From assembly GCA_965203605.1 (NCBI GenBank), contig OZ241902.1:558001-622000 (forward strand): a stretch of 64,000 bases of DNA. The letters are read 5' to 3'. Both the position numbers and the translations under genes were made by a program. The notes below the pieces were generated by a model. That model saw only the letters and a program-made list of their open reading frames with translations, was not told the origin of the DNA and did not search any database. The stretch is from JAPOUP01 sp965203605 (GTDB lineage Bacteria; Pseudomonadota; Alphaproteobacteria; Rhodobacterales; Rhodobacteraceae). Shown one piece after another: positions 18,234-27,811 of this stretch; position 1 is the first letter of the stretch; each line of letters opens with the position of its first letter.

Positions 18234-18841
18234 CGGGTGGCAATGTTCCGCCAATCATTCGAGCAATGTCCATGTTGAACCTGGTCGTCCGTGGAGCCGA
18301 TGGACCGCTTTCAGCGCCATATACGCCCGCGCTGTTATCAGAACCCTGTTCCACTCCGAAGTGCACCATTGATGAAGATAGGAGACGGCCGTGCCCGAGG
18401 GCTACCGCCGCCTGATCAAGGATGAAAGACACCAGATACACGCGCTGAAGGAAAGCGGGTCTTCGGATTCCCGTCTTTCGATCTCGAGTCAATGTGGTCT
18501 ACGCCTGAAATTCGAATTGACAGACTGCCTCGGGCTGGGGGAGAGTCTCTGCAAACTAGCTGTCGAGGCCTAGGCAGATCCGGATGACAGGGAGAGCTTG
18601 CCACGGAATCTACGGGCGCACACTCGTAACCGGGTTCCGGATGACGGGGGCGGGGAGCGCAACGTTCTCGGAACGGGTTGCAACAGGTGTTGCCAACTCC
18701 GCCCTCGGGCGTATTGTCTGGCGACGTGTCTGATGCCTCGGCAAGGGGATGTCGAATGCATGTCTCTTCCGTTATGCCTGCCCAACGGCTGGGACGGTAT
18801 CGGCCGCCTTAACTGTCTCCAGCGGCGGCCCCGGGTTTGGA
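18234..18841. other. Gene-free stretch upstream of the nitrile hydratase operon
   Basis: About 600 bp between the second Lrp-type gene and nitrile hydratase. Frames here are short and lack start signals. It presumably holds the nitrile hydratase promoter; I could not assign hexamers or a strong operator. Confidence 0.4.
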
Positions 18842-19477
18842 ATGGACTTGAAAATGAATGGAACCAGGAAAGGACCTGTTGACGCTCACACCCATCTCCC
18901 GTCGGAGCCGGAGCTGCGTGTCAAGGCCTTGGAGGAGATTCTGGTACGCAAGGGGTTGGTCGAGCCAGCGGCTTTGGACGCGATCGTTGATCTGTATCAA
19001 AATCGCATCGGTCCCAGGAACGGGGCGCGGGTTGTGGCGCGGGCGTGGGTCGACAGGGAATTTCGAGATGCCTTACTTGCGGATGCTTCACCCGCCATTG
19101 CGGAGATGGGCTTTGCAGGGCGTCAAGGCGAGCACATCACAGCCGTTGAGAATACGCCGGAAACTCACAACATGGTCGTCTGCACGCTGTGCTCATGTTA
19201 TCCTTGGCCGCTTCTTGGCATTCCACCAGGGTGGTACAAGTCCGATGAATATCGTGCCCGTGCGGTGCGCGAACCGCGCAGGGTTCTTGCGGAATTCGGT
19301 GTGAGGCTTCCTGAGGGTAAGGCCGTCCGGGTTTGGGATTCAACCGCCGAGATGCGCTATATCGTCATTCCTGAGCGGCCGCCCAACAGCATGGGAATGG
19401 ACAGGGACGCCCTTGCGGAACTGGTTACCCGCGACAGCATGATCGGGACCGGTCTGCCTAGGGAACCGCAGCGGTGA
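18842..19477 (+). CDS. nthA: Nitrile hydratase alpha subunit, cobalt type
   Basis: A 211-residue metal-binding subunit. The claw motif CTLCSC at residues 114-119 provides the cysteine ligands that become sulfinic and sulfenic acids; Thr in second position marks the cobalt type (iron enzymes have Ser). YPWPLLGIPPGWYKS follows as usual. The enzyme hydrates nitriles to amides. Start at 18842 (MDLKMNG); 18854 is an alternative. The stop overlaps the beta start (GTGA). No amidase lies next to it. Confidence 0.93.
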   Translation: MDLKMNGTRKGPVDAHTHLPSEPELRVKALEEILVRKGLVEPAALDAIVDLYQNRIGPRNGARVVARAWVDREFRDALLADASPAIAEMGFAGRQGEHITAVENTPETHNMVVCTLCSCYPWPLLGIPPGWYKSDEYRARAVREPRRVLAEFGVRLPEGKAVRVWDSTAEMRYIVIPERPPNSMGMDRDALAELVTRDSMIGTGLPREPQR

Positions 19478-20151
19478 CCCGAATTCATGACATGGGGGGT
19501 CGCTTTGGCTATGGAGCGGTCGTTCCGGAGCCTGGAGAGAAGGTCATTTGGGAGTCCTGGCAGGCGCGTTCATTGGCTCTGACGCTGGCTGTCGGCGCTC
19601 TCGGTAACTGGAATATCGACATGTCGCGTCATGCACGTGAACGACTGCACCCACGGGAATACGCACGCTTCTCATATTTTGAGAAATGGCTGGCAGCGCT
19701 AGCGAATCTCCTGGTGGAGACCAGGGTCCTTGACAGTAGGGATCTACTGCCGCTGGCTGGTGATCAAGCTACTCAGCCGCTGTCCTCCCGTGCGCTGAGA
19801 GCGGACGGTGTTTCCGAGCTTTTTCGTCGCGGCGGTCCAGCGTCGAGGGAGTCCCGTGCGGCCCTGCGTTTTTCGGTAGGGGATTCGGTACGTACACGTC
19901 GTTTGACCGAAAACAGAATGGTACCGGGCGGTCATACCCGACTGCCGGCCTATGCCGCGGGAGCCAGCGGTCGTGTGCTCCGCCATCACGGCTGTCACGT
20001 CTTTCCTGATAGCAATGCCCATGGCCTCGGAGAAGCTCCTGAGCCACTTTACGCGGTCGTGTTCCCGGCTGCAGAACTATGGGTCAATCCGGAGCATCCA
20101 CGAGACGAGGTGATCCTGGACCTTTGGGAGTCGTATCTTGAGCCAAAGTGA
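19474..20151 (+). CDS. nthB: Nitrile hydratase beta subunit
   Basis: A 225-residue partner of NthA starting at GTG 19474. MTRIHDMGGRFGYGAV is the typical N-terminus; the C-terminal SH3-like barrel is seen in FSVGDSVRTR..HTRLPAYAAGASGRV..HGCHVFPD and LYAVVFPAAELW. It completes the heterodimer and contributes arginines to the active-site hydrogen-bond network. Order alpha-beta-activator is the cobalt-enzyme order. It overlaps both neighbours by four bases or fewer. Confidence 0.93.
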   Translation: MTRIHDMGGRFGYGAVVPEPGEKVIWESWQARSLALTLAVGALGNWNIDMSRHARERLHPREYARFSYFEKWLAALANLLVETRVLDSRDLLPLAGDQATQPLSSRALRADGVSELFRRGGPASRESRAALRFSVGDSVRTRRLTENRMVPGGHTRLPAYAAGASGRVLRHHGCHVFPDSNAHGLGEAPEPLYAVVFPAAELWVNPEHPRDEVILDLWESYLEPK

Positions 20152-20459
20152 TGATCCGTGATTCCGAGCCAGCCTTCGCCGCACCGTGGCACGCGCGCGC
20201 CTTTGCGCTTGCGGTCGCCCAAAACGAAGAAGGGCGGTTTTCCTGGTCTGGCTGGACAGCACGATTTGCGAAGACCCTTCGTCATAACGGTCTCCCGCGA
20301 TCTCTTGGCGGGGGAGATGACTATTTTCTTGCATGGCTCGAAACTCTTGAATCAATTCTGGTGGACGGCGGCATGATCGCACATGGTGAAATTGAATTGG
20401 TTGAGGCCGAATTGATCAGGGACCAGGCAACAAAGCCGCATGGTGTGAAGTCCGATTGA
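20151..20459 (+). CDS. Nitrile hydratase accessory (activator) protein
   Basis: About 102 residues resembling the N-terminal half of the beta subunit: PAFAAPWHARAFALAVAQNEEGRFSWSGW..FLAWLETLE. Proteins of this kind (P14K type) act as self-subunit-swapping chaperones that deliver cobalt-loaded alpha subunit. The start is the ATG at 20151 overlapping the beta stop, or the GTG three bases earlier. Last gene of the operon. Confidence 0.88.
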   Translation: MIRDSEPAFAAPWHARAFALAVAQNEEGRFSWSGWTARFAKTLRHNGLPRSLGGGDDYFLAWLETLESILVDGGMIAHGEIELVEAELIRDQATKPHGVKSD

Positions 20460-20806
20460 CCCATTGAGAAACGAAGTCCCTGCCGCTTTGGCGCACCGTT
20501 CCCATTCGAAATGCAGAAGCTTCGCTTCGGCTGGCACTTTGATGCGCACCGCTGCGCTGCGCGCCGGGACGCCAAGTCTGAATCGCGCATGTTGAGGCGA
20601 CGTGTCCGGGAATGATGAATTCCCGAGCTGCCGATTCGGGTAAAGAGGAATGCAGTGCCGGTACATCTATCAAGGACCGATCACCCTTTCCGCGTTCGGT
20701 TACGTCATCACGATGATTGAACTGTGGTTCGGCTGGACGGTGCGGAAATTTCTCAGCGGGCCATCATTCCCACACTTGGAAAGACTCGGTATTGAAGAAC
20801 CCGGAG
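20460..20806. other. Gene-free stretch after the nitrile hydratase operon
   Basis: I see no gene on either strand between the activator stop and the convergent UbiH-family stop, and no clear intrinsic terminator. Confidence 0.4.
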
Positions 20807-22030
20807 CTAGTTGCCAAGGGATCTTCCGAACTGGATTCCGTCAAGTCCCGTACGCATAATGGCTCGTCTTAGCGGTACTATGCCGTGTACTGCAACCAAA
20901 CCCCAACGGCGCAAAAGCTGGATTCCTGGGTTCGACGAAATGCAGGCCCGGTTGAAGAGGTCGATGGCACCGACAAATAGAGAGACTTCGGTACTGCGGG
21001 CTCTTGCGTAGCTGGATAGATGGGAAGGAGAACCAAGTGCGCCTGGGTCTGTTCTTGCGAGTTCCATTAGCAGCGCAACATCGCGCAGTGAGATATTAAG
21101 CCCCTGCGCTCCGATAGGTGGCAGGACATGTGCCGCCTCTGCAATCAGCGCGGTTCGTTCAGCCACCATTCGCCTGGCTCTTTGAGTGATCACTGGCCAC
21201 ATGCGAACGGGACCAACGCGCTCCATAGGGCCAAGCAGACCGCAGGACCTTAGCGTCATTGCCGCATTGAACTGCGCTTCCGGCAGTACAGAAAGTGCTC
21301 GTGAATTTGCGCCGTAATTCATCCAGACGATCGCGCTGGCTGGTTGTCCTGCGGTGTCTGGAAGCGGCACAGTGGTGAACGCGCCCCCTCCGTTGTATAT
21401 CTCAGTCGAATGGTTTCGGTGAGGCGTGGAATGTCTTGCTTCAAAAGTGAGGGCGTTCTGACCGTAACGGATCGTCTCGGTAGCAATTCCTGCAGCCTCA
21501 CGAACCGGACTATTGCGCCCATCTGCAGCGATCACCAGACGCACGCGAAGACGACGGCCGTCGGTCAAATCGACGAGCGCCTGGTCAGTGCGGGTCAACA
21601 TTGACCGGAAGCCCACGCGATGAGCGAATTCGAGATTGGGTAGGCTTTGGGCGATTCGAAAGATCTCGGCCCGCACAACTGAATTTGGAATATTCCAACC
21701 GAATGTGGTTTCACCCAGATCACCGGGGAGAAATATACGCGATTCGGTAATCTGTGGTGGCCATTCTGCGGTATCGATCACGCGCAAGCCATCAAGGGGC
21801 GTGGAGTGATTCCCAAGGGTGGACCATAGGCCAACCTTTTCCAGGAAGGCCTGTGATGGCAGCAGGAAAGCAGTCGACCTTGGATCGGTCTTTGGGTCGT
21901 CTTCAGTCGGTGGGGCTGGCGCAGGGTCGGCAAGAAGTACGGAGTATCCTTCAGTACAAAACGCAACCGCAGCGACCAGACCCGCAATTCCACCTCCTGA
22001 GATGAAGATGTCGAAATCTAGGTCGGCCAT
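20807..22030 (-). CDS. UbiH/UbiF-family FAD-dependent hydroxylase
   Basis: A 407-residue flavoprotein monooxygenase. FAD-binding GGGIAG is at residues 12-17, the DG motif is AADGRNSPVREAAG, and the GD-type motif reads LIAEAAHVLPPIGAQGLNISLRD, the variant common in alphaproteobacterial UbiH proteins. The family hydroxylates the ubiquinone ring at the membrane surface. Which ring position it modifies cannot be told from sequence. It is divergent from a GntR gene with a 298-bp gap. Confidence 0.85.
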   Translation of the reverse strand: MADLDFDIFISGGGIAGLVAAVAFCTEGYSVLLADPAPAPPTEDDPKTDPRSTAFLLPSQAFLEKVGLWSTLGNHSTPLDGLRVIDTAEWPPQITESRIFLPGDLGETTFGWNIPNSVVRAEIFRIAQSLPNLEFAHRVGFRSMLTRTDQALVDLTDGRRLRVRLVIAADGRNSPVREAAGIATETIRYGQNALTFEARHSTPHRNHSTEIYNGGGAFTTVPLPDTAGQPASAIVWMNYGANSRALSVLPEAQFNAAMTLRSCGLLGPMERVGPVRMWPVITQRARRMVAERTALIAEAAHVLPPIGAQGLNISLRDVALLMELARTDPGALGSPSHLSSYARARSTEVSLFVGAIDLFNRACISSNPGIQLLRRWGLVAVHGIVPLRRAIMRTGLDGIQFGRSLGN

Positions 22031-22247
22031 AACGCTTCTCCTCGCAAAGCCGAGTTCCGTCAGTGTCTCGGACCCGCGTCCCTGAAGTTCTATCCGATAG
22101 CGCCAGATGAAGGATGCGACAACGATTGTCTTCCCTCGACCTGTCCAAATGCGATCGGCTTGCCCATGGAAAGACTTCTGGACCCTGCGGTTGCCATGAC
22201 TGAGTGGGATTCGATATGGGAAAGAGCTATCCGTTTCCTGACTGGAG

Positions 22248-22260
22248 CGGTAAGTTACCG
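22248..22260. promoter_or_regulatory. Palindrome CGGTAAGTTACCG upstream of the GntR gene
   Basis: Six-base perfect arms around one base lie 68 bp upstream of the gntR start and in the divergent region with ubiH. Size and position suit a FadR-subfamily operator, most simply for autoregulation. No second copy was noticed nearby. Confidence 0.35.
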
Positions 22261-22327
22261 GCGGGAACAGCGGATAGAGTGAAATGCAGGGCAGGATGTA
22301 GAACCCGCAGCCAGAGAGGAGGCAGGA

Positions 22328-22981
22328 GTGCCCGAAAGACGGCCGCAGATCAAGGATGCTTATACGCTCATTCTCGCGGCGATTGACTCTGGTATCTACC
22401 GGCCTGGTGAACGGTTGGTGGAAAGCGAACTGGCGGAACGCTTCGGGGTCTCACGTACACCTATCCGCGAGGCGCTTCAGCGACTCGAAACCCAAAGTCT
22501 GTTGGCTCGCGACGGACGGTCACTGATTGTGGCTTCACTTGACCACAACCAGCTTTCGGAACTCTATGTGGTACGGGCAGAACTCGAGGGGTTGGCCGCT
22601 CGGCTGGCCGCGAAGCATGCGACGCCAGAGGAGGTCAGGGTCCTTAGGGAAATGGTGGCCAAAGATCATTCGTTGCTAGGCAATCCAGAGGCCATGAGCC
22701 GGGCGAACCGTCGATTCCATAAGCAGGTTCATCTGGCTAGCCACAATCGTTATCTGGTGCAGCAACTCGAACTTGTGCATAGATCCATGGCTCTTCTGGC
22801 GACGACCTCTCTTGCGGCGGAAGGTCGCGACGAAGCCGCTCTTTCCGAGCATGATGGTATTGTTGGTGCCATAGAGGCAGGTGACACGGTCGCAGCGGAC
22901 AACGCCTTGAAAACACACATTTCGAACGCATTTGAAACTCGGCTCATATATGTGGCGGAAAACTCCGAATTGTCGCCATGA
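22328..22981 (+). CDS. GntR family regulator, FadR/FCD subfamily
   Basis: A 217-residue repressor: winged helix at residues 5-70 (YTLILAAIDSGIYRPGERLVESELAERFGVSRTPIREALQRLE) and an all-helical FCD effector domain (ELYVVRAELEGLAARLAAKHA, RANRRFHKQVHLASHNRYL, EHDGIVGAIEAGD, KTHI). The His/Asp pattern suggests a metal site binding a carboxylate ligand. It starts at a GTG with GGAGG seven bases upstream. No catabolic partner is directly adjacent. Confidence 0.9.
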   Translation: MPERRPQIKDAYTLILAAIDSGIYRPGERLVESELAERFGVSRTPIREALQRLETQSLLARDGRSLIVASLDHNQLSELYVVRAELEGLAARLAAKHATPEEVRVLREMVAKDHSLLGNPEAMSRANRRFHKQVHLASHNRYLVQQLELVHRSMALLATTSLAAEGRDEAALSEHDGIVGAIEAGDTVAADNALKTHISNAFETRLIYVAENSELSP

Positions 22982-23559
22982 TGTGAGTGCTGCGACGAAG
23001 ATCCAGAAGTCGAAAGGAATTGATCATCGGGTCAACAACCGAGTTCCTGTGACACTTGGATAGGCGGGTCCGATGTTGACTGCAGATGGCACCTTGGTAG
23101 CGAGGGATGGGGCTTCTCCTGCATGGATACTGTTTTGTTTGGGTTCGCCACTTGAGAAGAGCAAATCAGTTGCGTTCCGGCCCGAGAGTGGAAATGGTCG
23201 AGTGATCATGTCCTGTTCGTCATTTGGTTAACTCCTCTTGCAGTTCCTCCGCGCAGCACCAAGGACAATTGGTTGACCGCTGAGGTTGTTCCACGGCGAA
23301 ACAGCATTCGAAATTCCTGACAGAACCGGGCATCGCACCAGGCCACTCTGAAATGGCATGATGACTGGCCTTGTTGCCTTTGTTGCGACCACTGGAACGC
23401 GACATGCAATGGAGCGCATCAATTGGCGGCCGCTGGAACTGCAGATCCTGAACTCAGGTAAACCGGCAAGTGGGCAAATTGAGTGGTTGACCTGAACCCG
23501 AATTCGGCGACACTTTCGAGCCTCATTCAACGTCAATGGACAGTAGAGGAGTCACTCCA
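22982..23559. other. Gene-free stretch upstream of the peroxiredoxin
   Basis: Nearly 580 bp without a supported reading frame. It must contain the peroxiredoxin promoter; no OxyR-like or other operator was recognised by eye. Confidence 0.4.
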
Positions 23560-24213
23560 ATGGCTTTGCGAATCGGTGACACGGCCCCTGACTTCACAGC
23601 GAGCACCACGGAAGGCGAGATATCATTCCATGACTGGATCGGCGACGGCTATGCGATCCTGTTCAGCCATCCCAAAGACTTTACGCCGGTGTGCACGACC
23701 GAATTGGGCGCTATGGCTGGCATGGTGACCGAGTTCACTGAACGAAATGCCAAGATCATCGGAATTTCGGTCGACCCTGTTGAGGATCATCACAAATGGA
23801 AATCGGACATCGTTTCGCTCGCGGGAAACGAGGTGACATATCCGATGATCGGAGATCCAGAGATGCAGGTTGCGAAACTCTACGACATGCTTCCAGCGAC
23901 CGAATCCCGTGTCGATGGGCGTACTCCGGCTGACAACCAGACCGTGCGTACGGTGTTCATCATTGGTCCTGACAGGAAAGTGAAAATGTCGATGACCTAT
24001 CCCATGACGACCGGCCGGAACTTTGAGGAGATTCTCCGCGCACTTGATTCGATCCGTCTCACAGCGGACCATCAGGTCGCAACACCCGCAAACTGGAGGA
24101 ACGGTGAGGATGTCATCATTACGCCTGCTGTGTCTGATGACGACGCAAGGGCGCGATTCGGGGATTTCGAACAGCCACTTCCCTATTTGCGCCGGACGAA
24201 ACAGCCGGATTGA
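23560..24213 (+). CDS. 1-Cys peroxiredoxin (Prx6 family)
   Basis: A 217-residue peroxidase. The peroxidatic cysteine C45 is in FSHPKDFTPVCTTELGAM; the resolving cysteine of 2-Cys types is absent. The catalytic Arg lies in DNQTVRTVFIIGPD, and the long C-terminal arm (TPANWRNGEDVIITPAVSDDDARARFG) is diagnostic of the Prx6 group. It reduces hydrogen peroxide and alkyl hydroperoxides in the cytoplasm. The ATG at 23560 has GAGGAG nine bases upstream. Confidence 0.95.
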   Translation: MALRIGDTAPDFTASTTEGEISFHDWIGDGYAILFSHPKDFTPVCTTELGAMAGMVTEFTERNAKIIGISVDPVEDHHKWKSDIVSLAGNEVTYPMIGDPEMQVAKLYDMLPATESRVDGRTPADNQTVRTVFIIGPDRKVKMSMTYPMTTGRNFEEILRALDSIRLTADHQVATPANWRNGEDVIITPAVSDDDARARFGDFEQPLPYLRRTKQPD

Positions 24214-24506
24214 AGTTGGCCACAACCCATGACGATTTGCTGATGGTCGGGTCTGCCAACATTCGGTTCCTCCAGACTCAGGTACCACTCGCTCGAAACC
24301 TATTGCGGTAAGCGTGGGCGTAGCTTGGATTTGGTGGATCCGGCCAGCTCGGAGCTAGGCCACCCGGGAAACGGGATCCCTGCGCTTCGGGTACTTGCCG
24401 AAAGCCGGGGCCAGTCTGGATCACCTGTTCCCCGGTTGCCTCCATTCCCGTTCTTTGCTGAATCCGGGGCTTCCGAGCGCAGGAGTGTCAATGATGGTTT
24501 TTTGCT

Positions 24507-25628
24507 TCACGAAATATTGAAGTTCGAGTCTTCGATCCTTGCGCTGGAAACTCGATCGTAGTCCCAGTCGATCCCTAAACCAGGCTGGTCGCTGGGAATG
24601 GCGTAACCGTCGCGCATTTGCATCGGAGTCGCGGTCAGGCAGTCCAACTGCGGGATATGCTCCAGCCACGGCGCATTCGGGATTGCGCAAACCAGACTGA
24701 CGTGAAGTTCCATCAGAAAATGCGGGCATACCTGGACATTGTGGGCCTCCGCCATATGGGCCACCTTCATCCACGGAGTGATTCCGCCGACCCGCGCGAC
24801 GTCGACCTGAACGATGCTGGCGGCATCGGAGACAAGATACTCCTTGAACTGGCTGATCGAATACATGCTCTCGCCGACGGCAATGGGGATGGAAGTGCTG
24901 GCCGCCAAGGTCCGGTGCGACGCCACATCATCGGCGGGCAAGGGCTCCTCAAGCCACGCTATGTCAAGGGGTTGCAATGTTGTCGCACGCCGAATCGCCT
25001 CGGCGAGGCTGAAGCACTGATTGGCGTCCGCCATTATTTCATGGTTGTGGCCAACAGCGTCCCGCACCGCTTGGAGTCGCTCGCGGTCGTCGCTCAGATG
25101 CGGGCGACCGACCTTGACCTTGCTGCCGGAGAATCCGGCTGCCTTTGCTTCCAATGCGTCCGCGACAAGGTCATCGGTCGAGATATGAAGCCAACCGCCC
25201 TCAGTTGTGTACATCCGCACGCAGTCTTTTGATCCGCCCAGAAGGCGCCAAAGCGGAAGCGCCGCACGCTTGCAGCGCAGATCCCAGAGGGCCGTGTCTA
25301 TCGCGGCAAGGGCAAGTGACGTAATCGCGCCAACGGCGGTCGCATGGGTTGAGAAAAGCAGGTCGCGCCAAATTCGCTCGATCTCTTCAGCCTCGCGCCC
25401 GACCAGTTGGGGTACCAGCGTTTCGCGAAGAAGCGACATGATTGCCGGGCCGCCTTGCCCGATCGTGTAGGTGTAGCCCAGACCGGTGGCGCCATCGTTG
25501 TCCGTAATGCGGACAAAGGGTGTTTCCTGGCTCTGGAAGCTCTGGATCGCGTCCGTTCGCCTCACCTTCGGCCGAAGGTCGATCATGAAGATTTCTATCT
25601 TTGCAATTCTTGCCACCCATATCCTCAA
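24507..25628 (-). CDS. Mandelate racemase/muconate lactonizing enzyme family protein
   Basis: A 373-residue enolase-superfamily enzyme. Visible are the KxK base SKVKVG, metal ligands in MADANQCFS, WLEEPL and AVGES, the VDVARVGGI strand, and the catalytic His region PHFLMELH. KxK plus His resembles mandelate racemase and acid-sugar dehydratases, so a sugar acid dehydratase or racemase is likely; the substrate cannot be read from sequence. A small frame ends 24 bp upstream on the same strand and may be co-transcribed. Confidence 0.85.
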   Translation of the reverse strand: MRIWVARIAKIEIFMIDLRPKVRRTDAIQSFQSQETPFVRITDNDGATGLGYTYTIGQGGPAIMSLLRETLVPQLVGREAEEIERIWRDLLFSTHATAVGAITSLALAAIDTALWDLRCKRAALPLWRLLGGSKDCVRMYTTEGGWLHISTDDLVADALEAKAAGFSGSKVKVGRPHLSDDRERLQAVRDAVGHNHEIMADANQCFSLAEAIRRATTLQPLDIAWLEEPLPADDVASHRTLAASTSIPIAVGESMYSISQFKEYLVSDAASIVQVDVARVGGITPWMKVAHMAEAHNVQVCPHFLMELHVSLVCAIPNAPWLEHIPQLDCLTATPMQMRDGYAIPSDQPGLGIDWDYDRVSSARIEDSNFNIS

Positions 25629-25652
25629 AACGGGTGTTTCAGGAACTTCGCT

Positions 25653-25853
25653 TCAATGCCTGTCGGCCATGATGCCGCCCACCGCATCCGCCCTGTTTTT
25701 CTGGCATGCGTCGTTCAACTTCAACCAGCATGGTTCGCACTCCTCGAAATATGGTTCTTCAGCCGTCCGCACCGGCCTCATCTGCGGAATTGTCAGTGCC
25801 GCGGTGACCACGCCACCGTCGCCCGAAATCGAGATCGTGAAGCGAGGCGACAT
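25653..25853 (-). CDS. Small hypothetical protein upstream of the enolase-family gene
   Basis: A 66-residue frame from ATG 25853, beginning MSPRFTISISGDGG and containing ECEPCWLKLNDACQKN with a C-x2-C pair. Third codon positions are strongly G/C, as in real genes here, and it ends 24 bp before the enolase-superfamily start. No ribosome binding site is obvious and I know no homologue, so it could be a truncated remnant of a longer gene. Confidence 0.35.
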   Translation of the reverse strand: MSPRFTISISGDGGVVTAALTIPQMRPVRTAEEPYFEECEPCWLKLNDACQKNRADAVGGIMADRH

Positions 25854-26462
25854 TGACAAGCAGTCCGTGGGCCCATGCGGAGAACCACCGAACTGAAAGG
25901 CAGGTAGCAACGCATCTTTGGTATTCCATTTTCTGGCTGGTCAATTCACCGCGCCTCGTACGGCAATCAAAGGGATGTACTGCGTCCTGCTGCAATCTGG
26001 CGGTTCGCGCCGATGGATTGCCCAAGCGCAATGGCTCGACATAAGGAAACGAAGTGCTTCATTTGAAGAGGTGAGTATCAGTCCAGGAGTTTCCGATGCC
26101 CTTCCTTCCGCGTGCCGGTCATTCAAGATCCTTCACCCACTCTCGGAGTTCCAGAGACCCCGTTCATGGTCACCGCTAACCAGCGGTTCGCAGTCGATCC
26201 AGACTGCTTCCGGGGAAGGTGATGGATCTGGAGTCGACTCACTGGTCCATATGCGATTCCCTTGTTTTTCCTGACTGCGGCATGCAAATTGTGGGTTGCC
26301 TGCCATGCCTGGTGGGTGGAAATCTTCGCCTTTGGATAAATCAATTCAGTGGATTGCAGATCAATTACGGACATCGAGAAAGCTGTGCGTCTGTCCGAAC
26401 ATCTCGGAATTTCCGAGTGGTTCTGCCGCTGGAACTGAAGGATTGGAGTTGTGAGCGCTGGG
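25854..26462. other. Gene-free stretch downstream of carA
   Basis: About 600 bp between the convergent ends of carA and the small frame's upstream region. Only short, unsupported frames are seen, and no hairpin terminator or repeat was recognised. Confidence 0.35.
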
Positions 26463-27638
26463 CTAGTTTGGCTGATCTTGGTCCATGGCCGCGACAAATC
26501 TCTCGAACAGGTAATAGCTGTCCTGGGGGCCGGGGCTTGCTTCAGGATGGTACTGGACGGAAAACACCGGTCTGCCCTCCACTCTGATTCCGCAATTCGA
26601 GCCGTCGAATAGCGAAACATGGGTCTCGATTACGCCAGGCGGCAGTGTCTGGCTGTCAACCGCAAAGCCATGGTTCATCGATGTGATCTCGACCTTGCCT
26701 GTCTCAATGTCCTTAACTGGATGGTTTGCGCCGTGGTGGCCATGATTCATCTTCACAGTCTGGGCTCCGAGCGCAAGTGCCAGCATCTGGTGGCCAAGGC
26801 AGATTCCAAAGATTGGCAGTGTCGTTTCATCCAGAATGTTGCGGATAACTGGAACGGCATATTCGCCTGTTGCGGCAGGGTCACCCGGCCCATTCGACAG
26901 AAATATGCCTCTTGGGTTGTGCGCGAGAACTTGCTCAGCAGAGGCGGTCGCGGGCATCACCGTGACGTCACATCCGGCCGAAGCCAGGCACCGAAGGATG
27001 TTGCGCTTTGCGCCATAGTCTACCGCAATGACGTGGCGCCCTGACTCAGCACTTCTGCCATAGCCATCTGGCCAGGCCCAGCGGGTCTCGTTCCAACGAT
27101 ACGTCTGTGCGCAGGTCACGTCCTTGGCCAGATCAAGTCCTTCCAGCCCAGAAAACGCCCGTGCCTCCGCGGTGAGCGCTCCGATATCGAATCGACCCTC
27201 GGGGTTATGCTGCAGCGCGACATGTGGAGCACCTTGGCGGCGGATGGCCCGCGTCAGCCGCCGCGTGTCGACTCCACCGATGCCGATGCGCTTGCGCTTC
27301 CCGAGCCAATTCACAAGCCCTTCGGCGGAGCGCCAACTCGACGGCTCAGTGGGATCCCACCTGACGACCATTCCACTGGCGAATGGGTGGTTCGCCTCGT
27401 CGTCCTCAGGATTCACACCAACATTCCCCACATGCGGAAAGGTGAATGTCACGATCTGCCCGGCATAGGAGGGGTCGGTCATGATCTCCTGATATCCAGA
27501 CATGGACGTGTTGAAACAGAGTTCTGCGGTGGTCTGCCCGACAGCACCGAAGCCCCGGCCAAAAAACACTGTGCCATCAGCCAGCGCCAAACAGGCGGTC
27601 GCGTTTTCCGCTCCATGCGACAATGGCATCGATGGCAC
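26463..27638 (-). CDS. carA: Carbamoyl-phosphate synthase small subunit
   Basis: A 391-residue glutaminase subunit that supplies ammonia to CarB for arginine and pyrimidine synthesis. The N-terminal CPSase domain shows LADGTVFFGRGFGA and MTDPSYAGQIVTFTFPHVGNVG; the class I amidotransferase has the nucleophile in IFGICLGHQMLALALGA and the His/Glu pair in SVQYHPEASPGP. carB is not adjacent. It is divergent from the YqeY gene, a frequent alphaproteobacterial arrangement. Confidence 0.96.
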   Translation of the reverse strand: MPSMPLSHGAENATACLALADGTVFFGRGFGAVGQTTAELCFNTSMSGYQEIMTDPSYAGQIVTFTFPHVGNVGVNPEDDEANHPFASGMVVRWDPTEPSSWRSAEGLVNWLGKRKRIGIGGVDTRRLTRAIRRQGAPHVALQHNPEGRFDIGALTAEARAFSGLEGLDLAKDVTCAQTYRWNETRWAWPDGYGRSAESGRHVIAVDYGAKRNILRCLASAGCDVTVMPATASAEQVLAHNPRGIFLSNGPGDPAATGEYAVPVIRNILDETTLPIFGICLGHQMLALALGAQTVKMNHGHHGANHPVKDIETGKVEITSMNHGFAVDSQTLPPGVIETHVSLFDGSNCGIRVEGRPVFSVQYHPEASPGPQDSYYLFERFVAAMDQDQPN

Positions 27639-27811
27639 TCCGGCTTTGACAGATTTTGGGAAACCTAGAGTTGGTGCTGAAGCTGGTCAAGCGGAAAGAA
27701 AAACGCGAAATCCTTATGTATCATATAGTTAAGTTCACGCCCCGTTATTGCCACCGGAATTTTCAGGGTCTATGCTTGCGGCTTGGATAGAACTTTTGGG
27801 CGGGATCTTCA

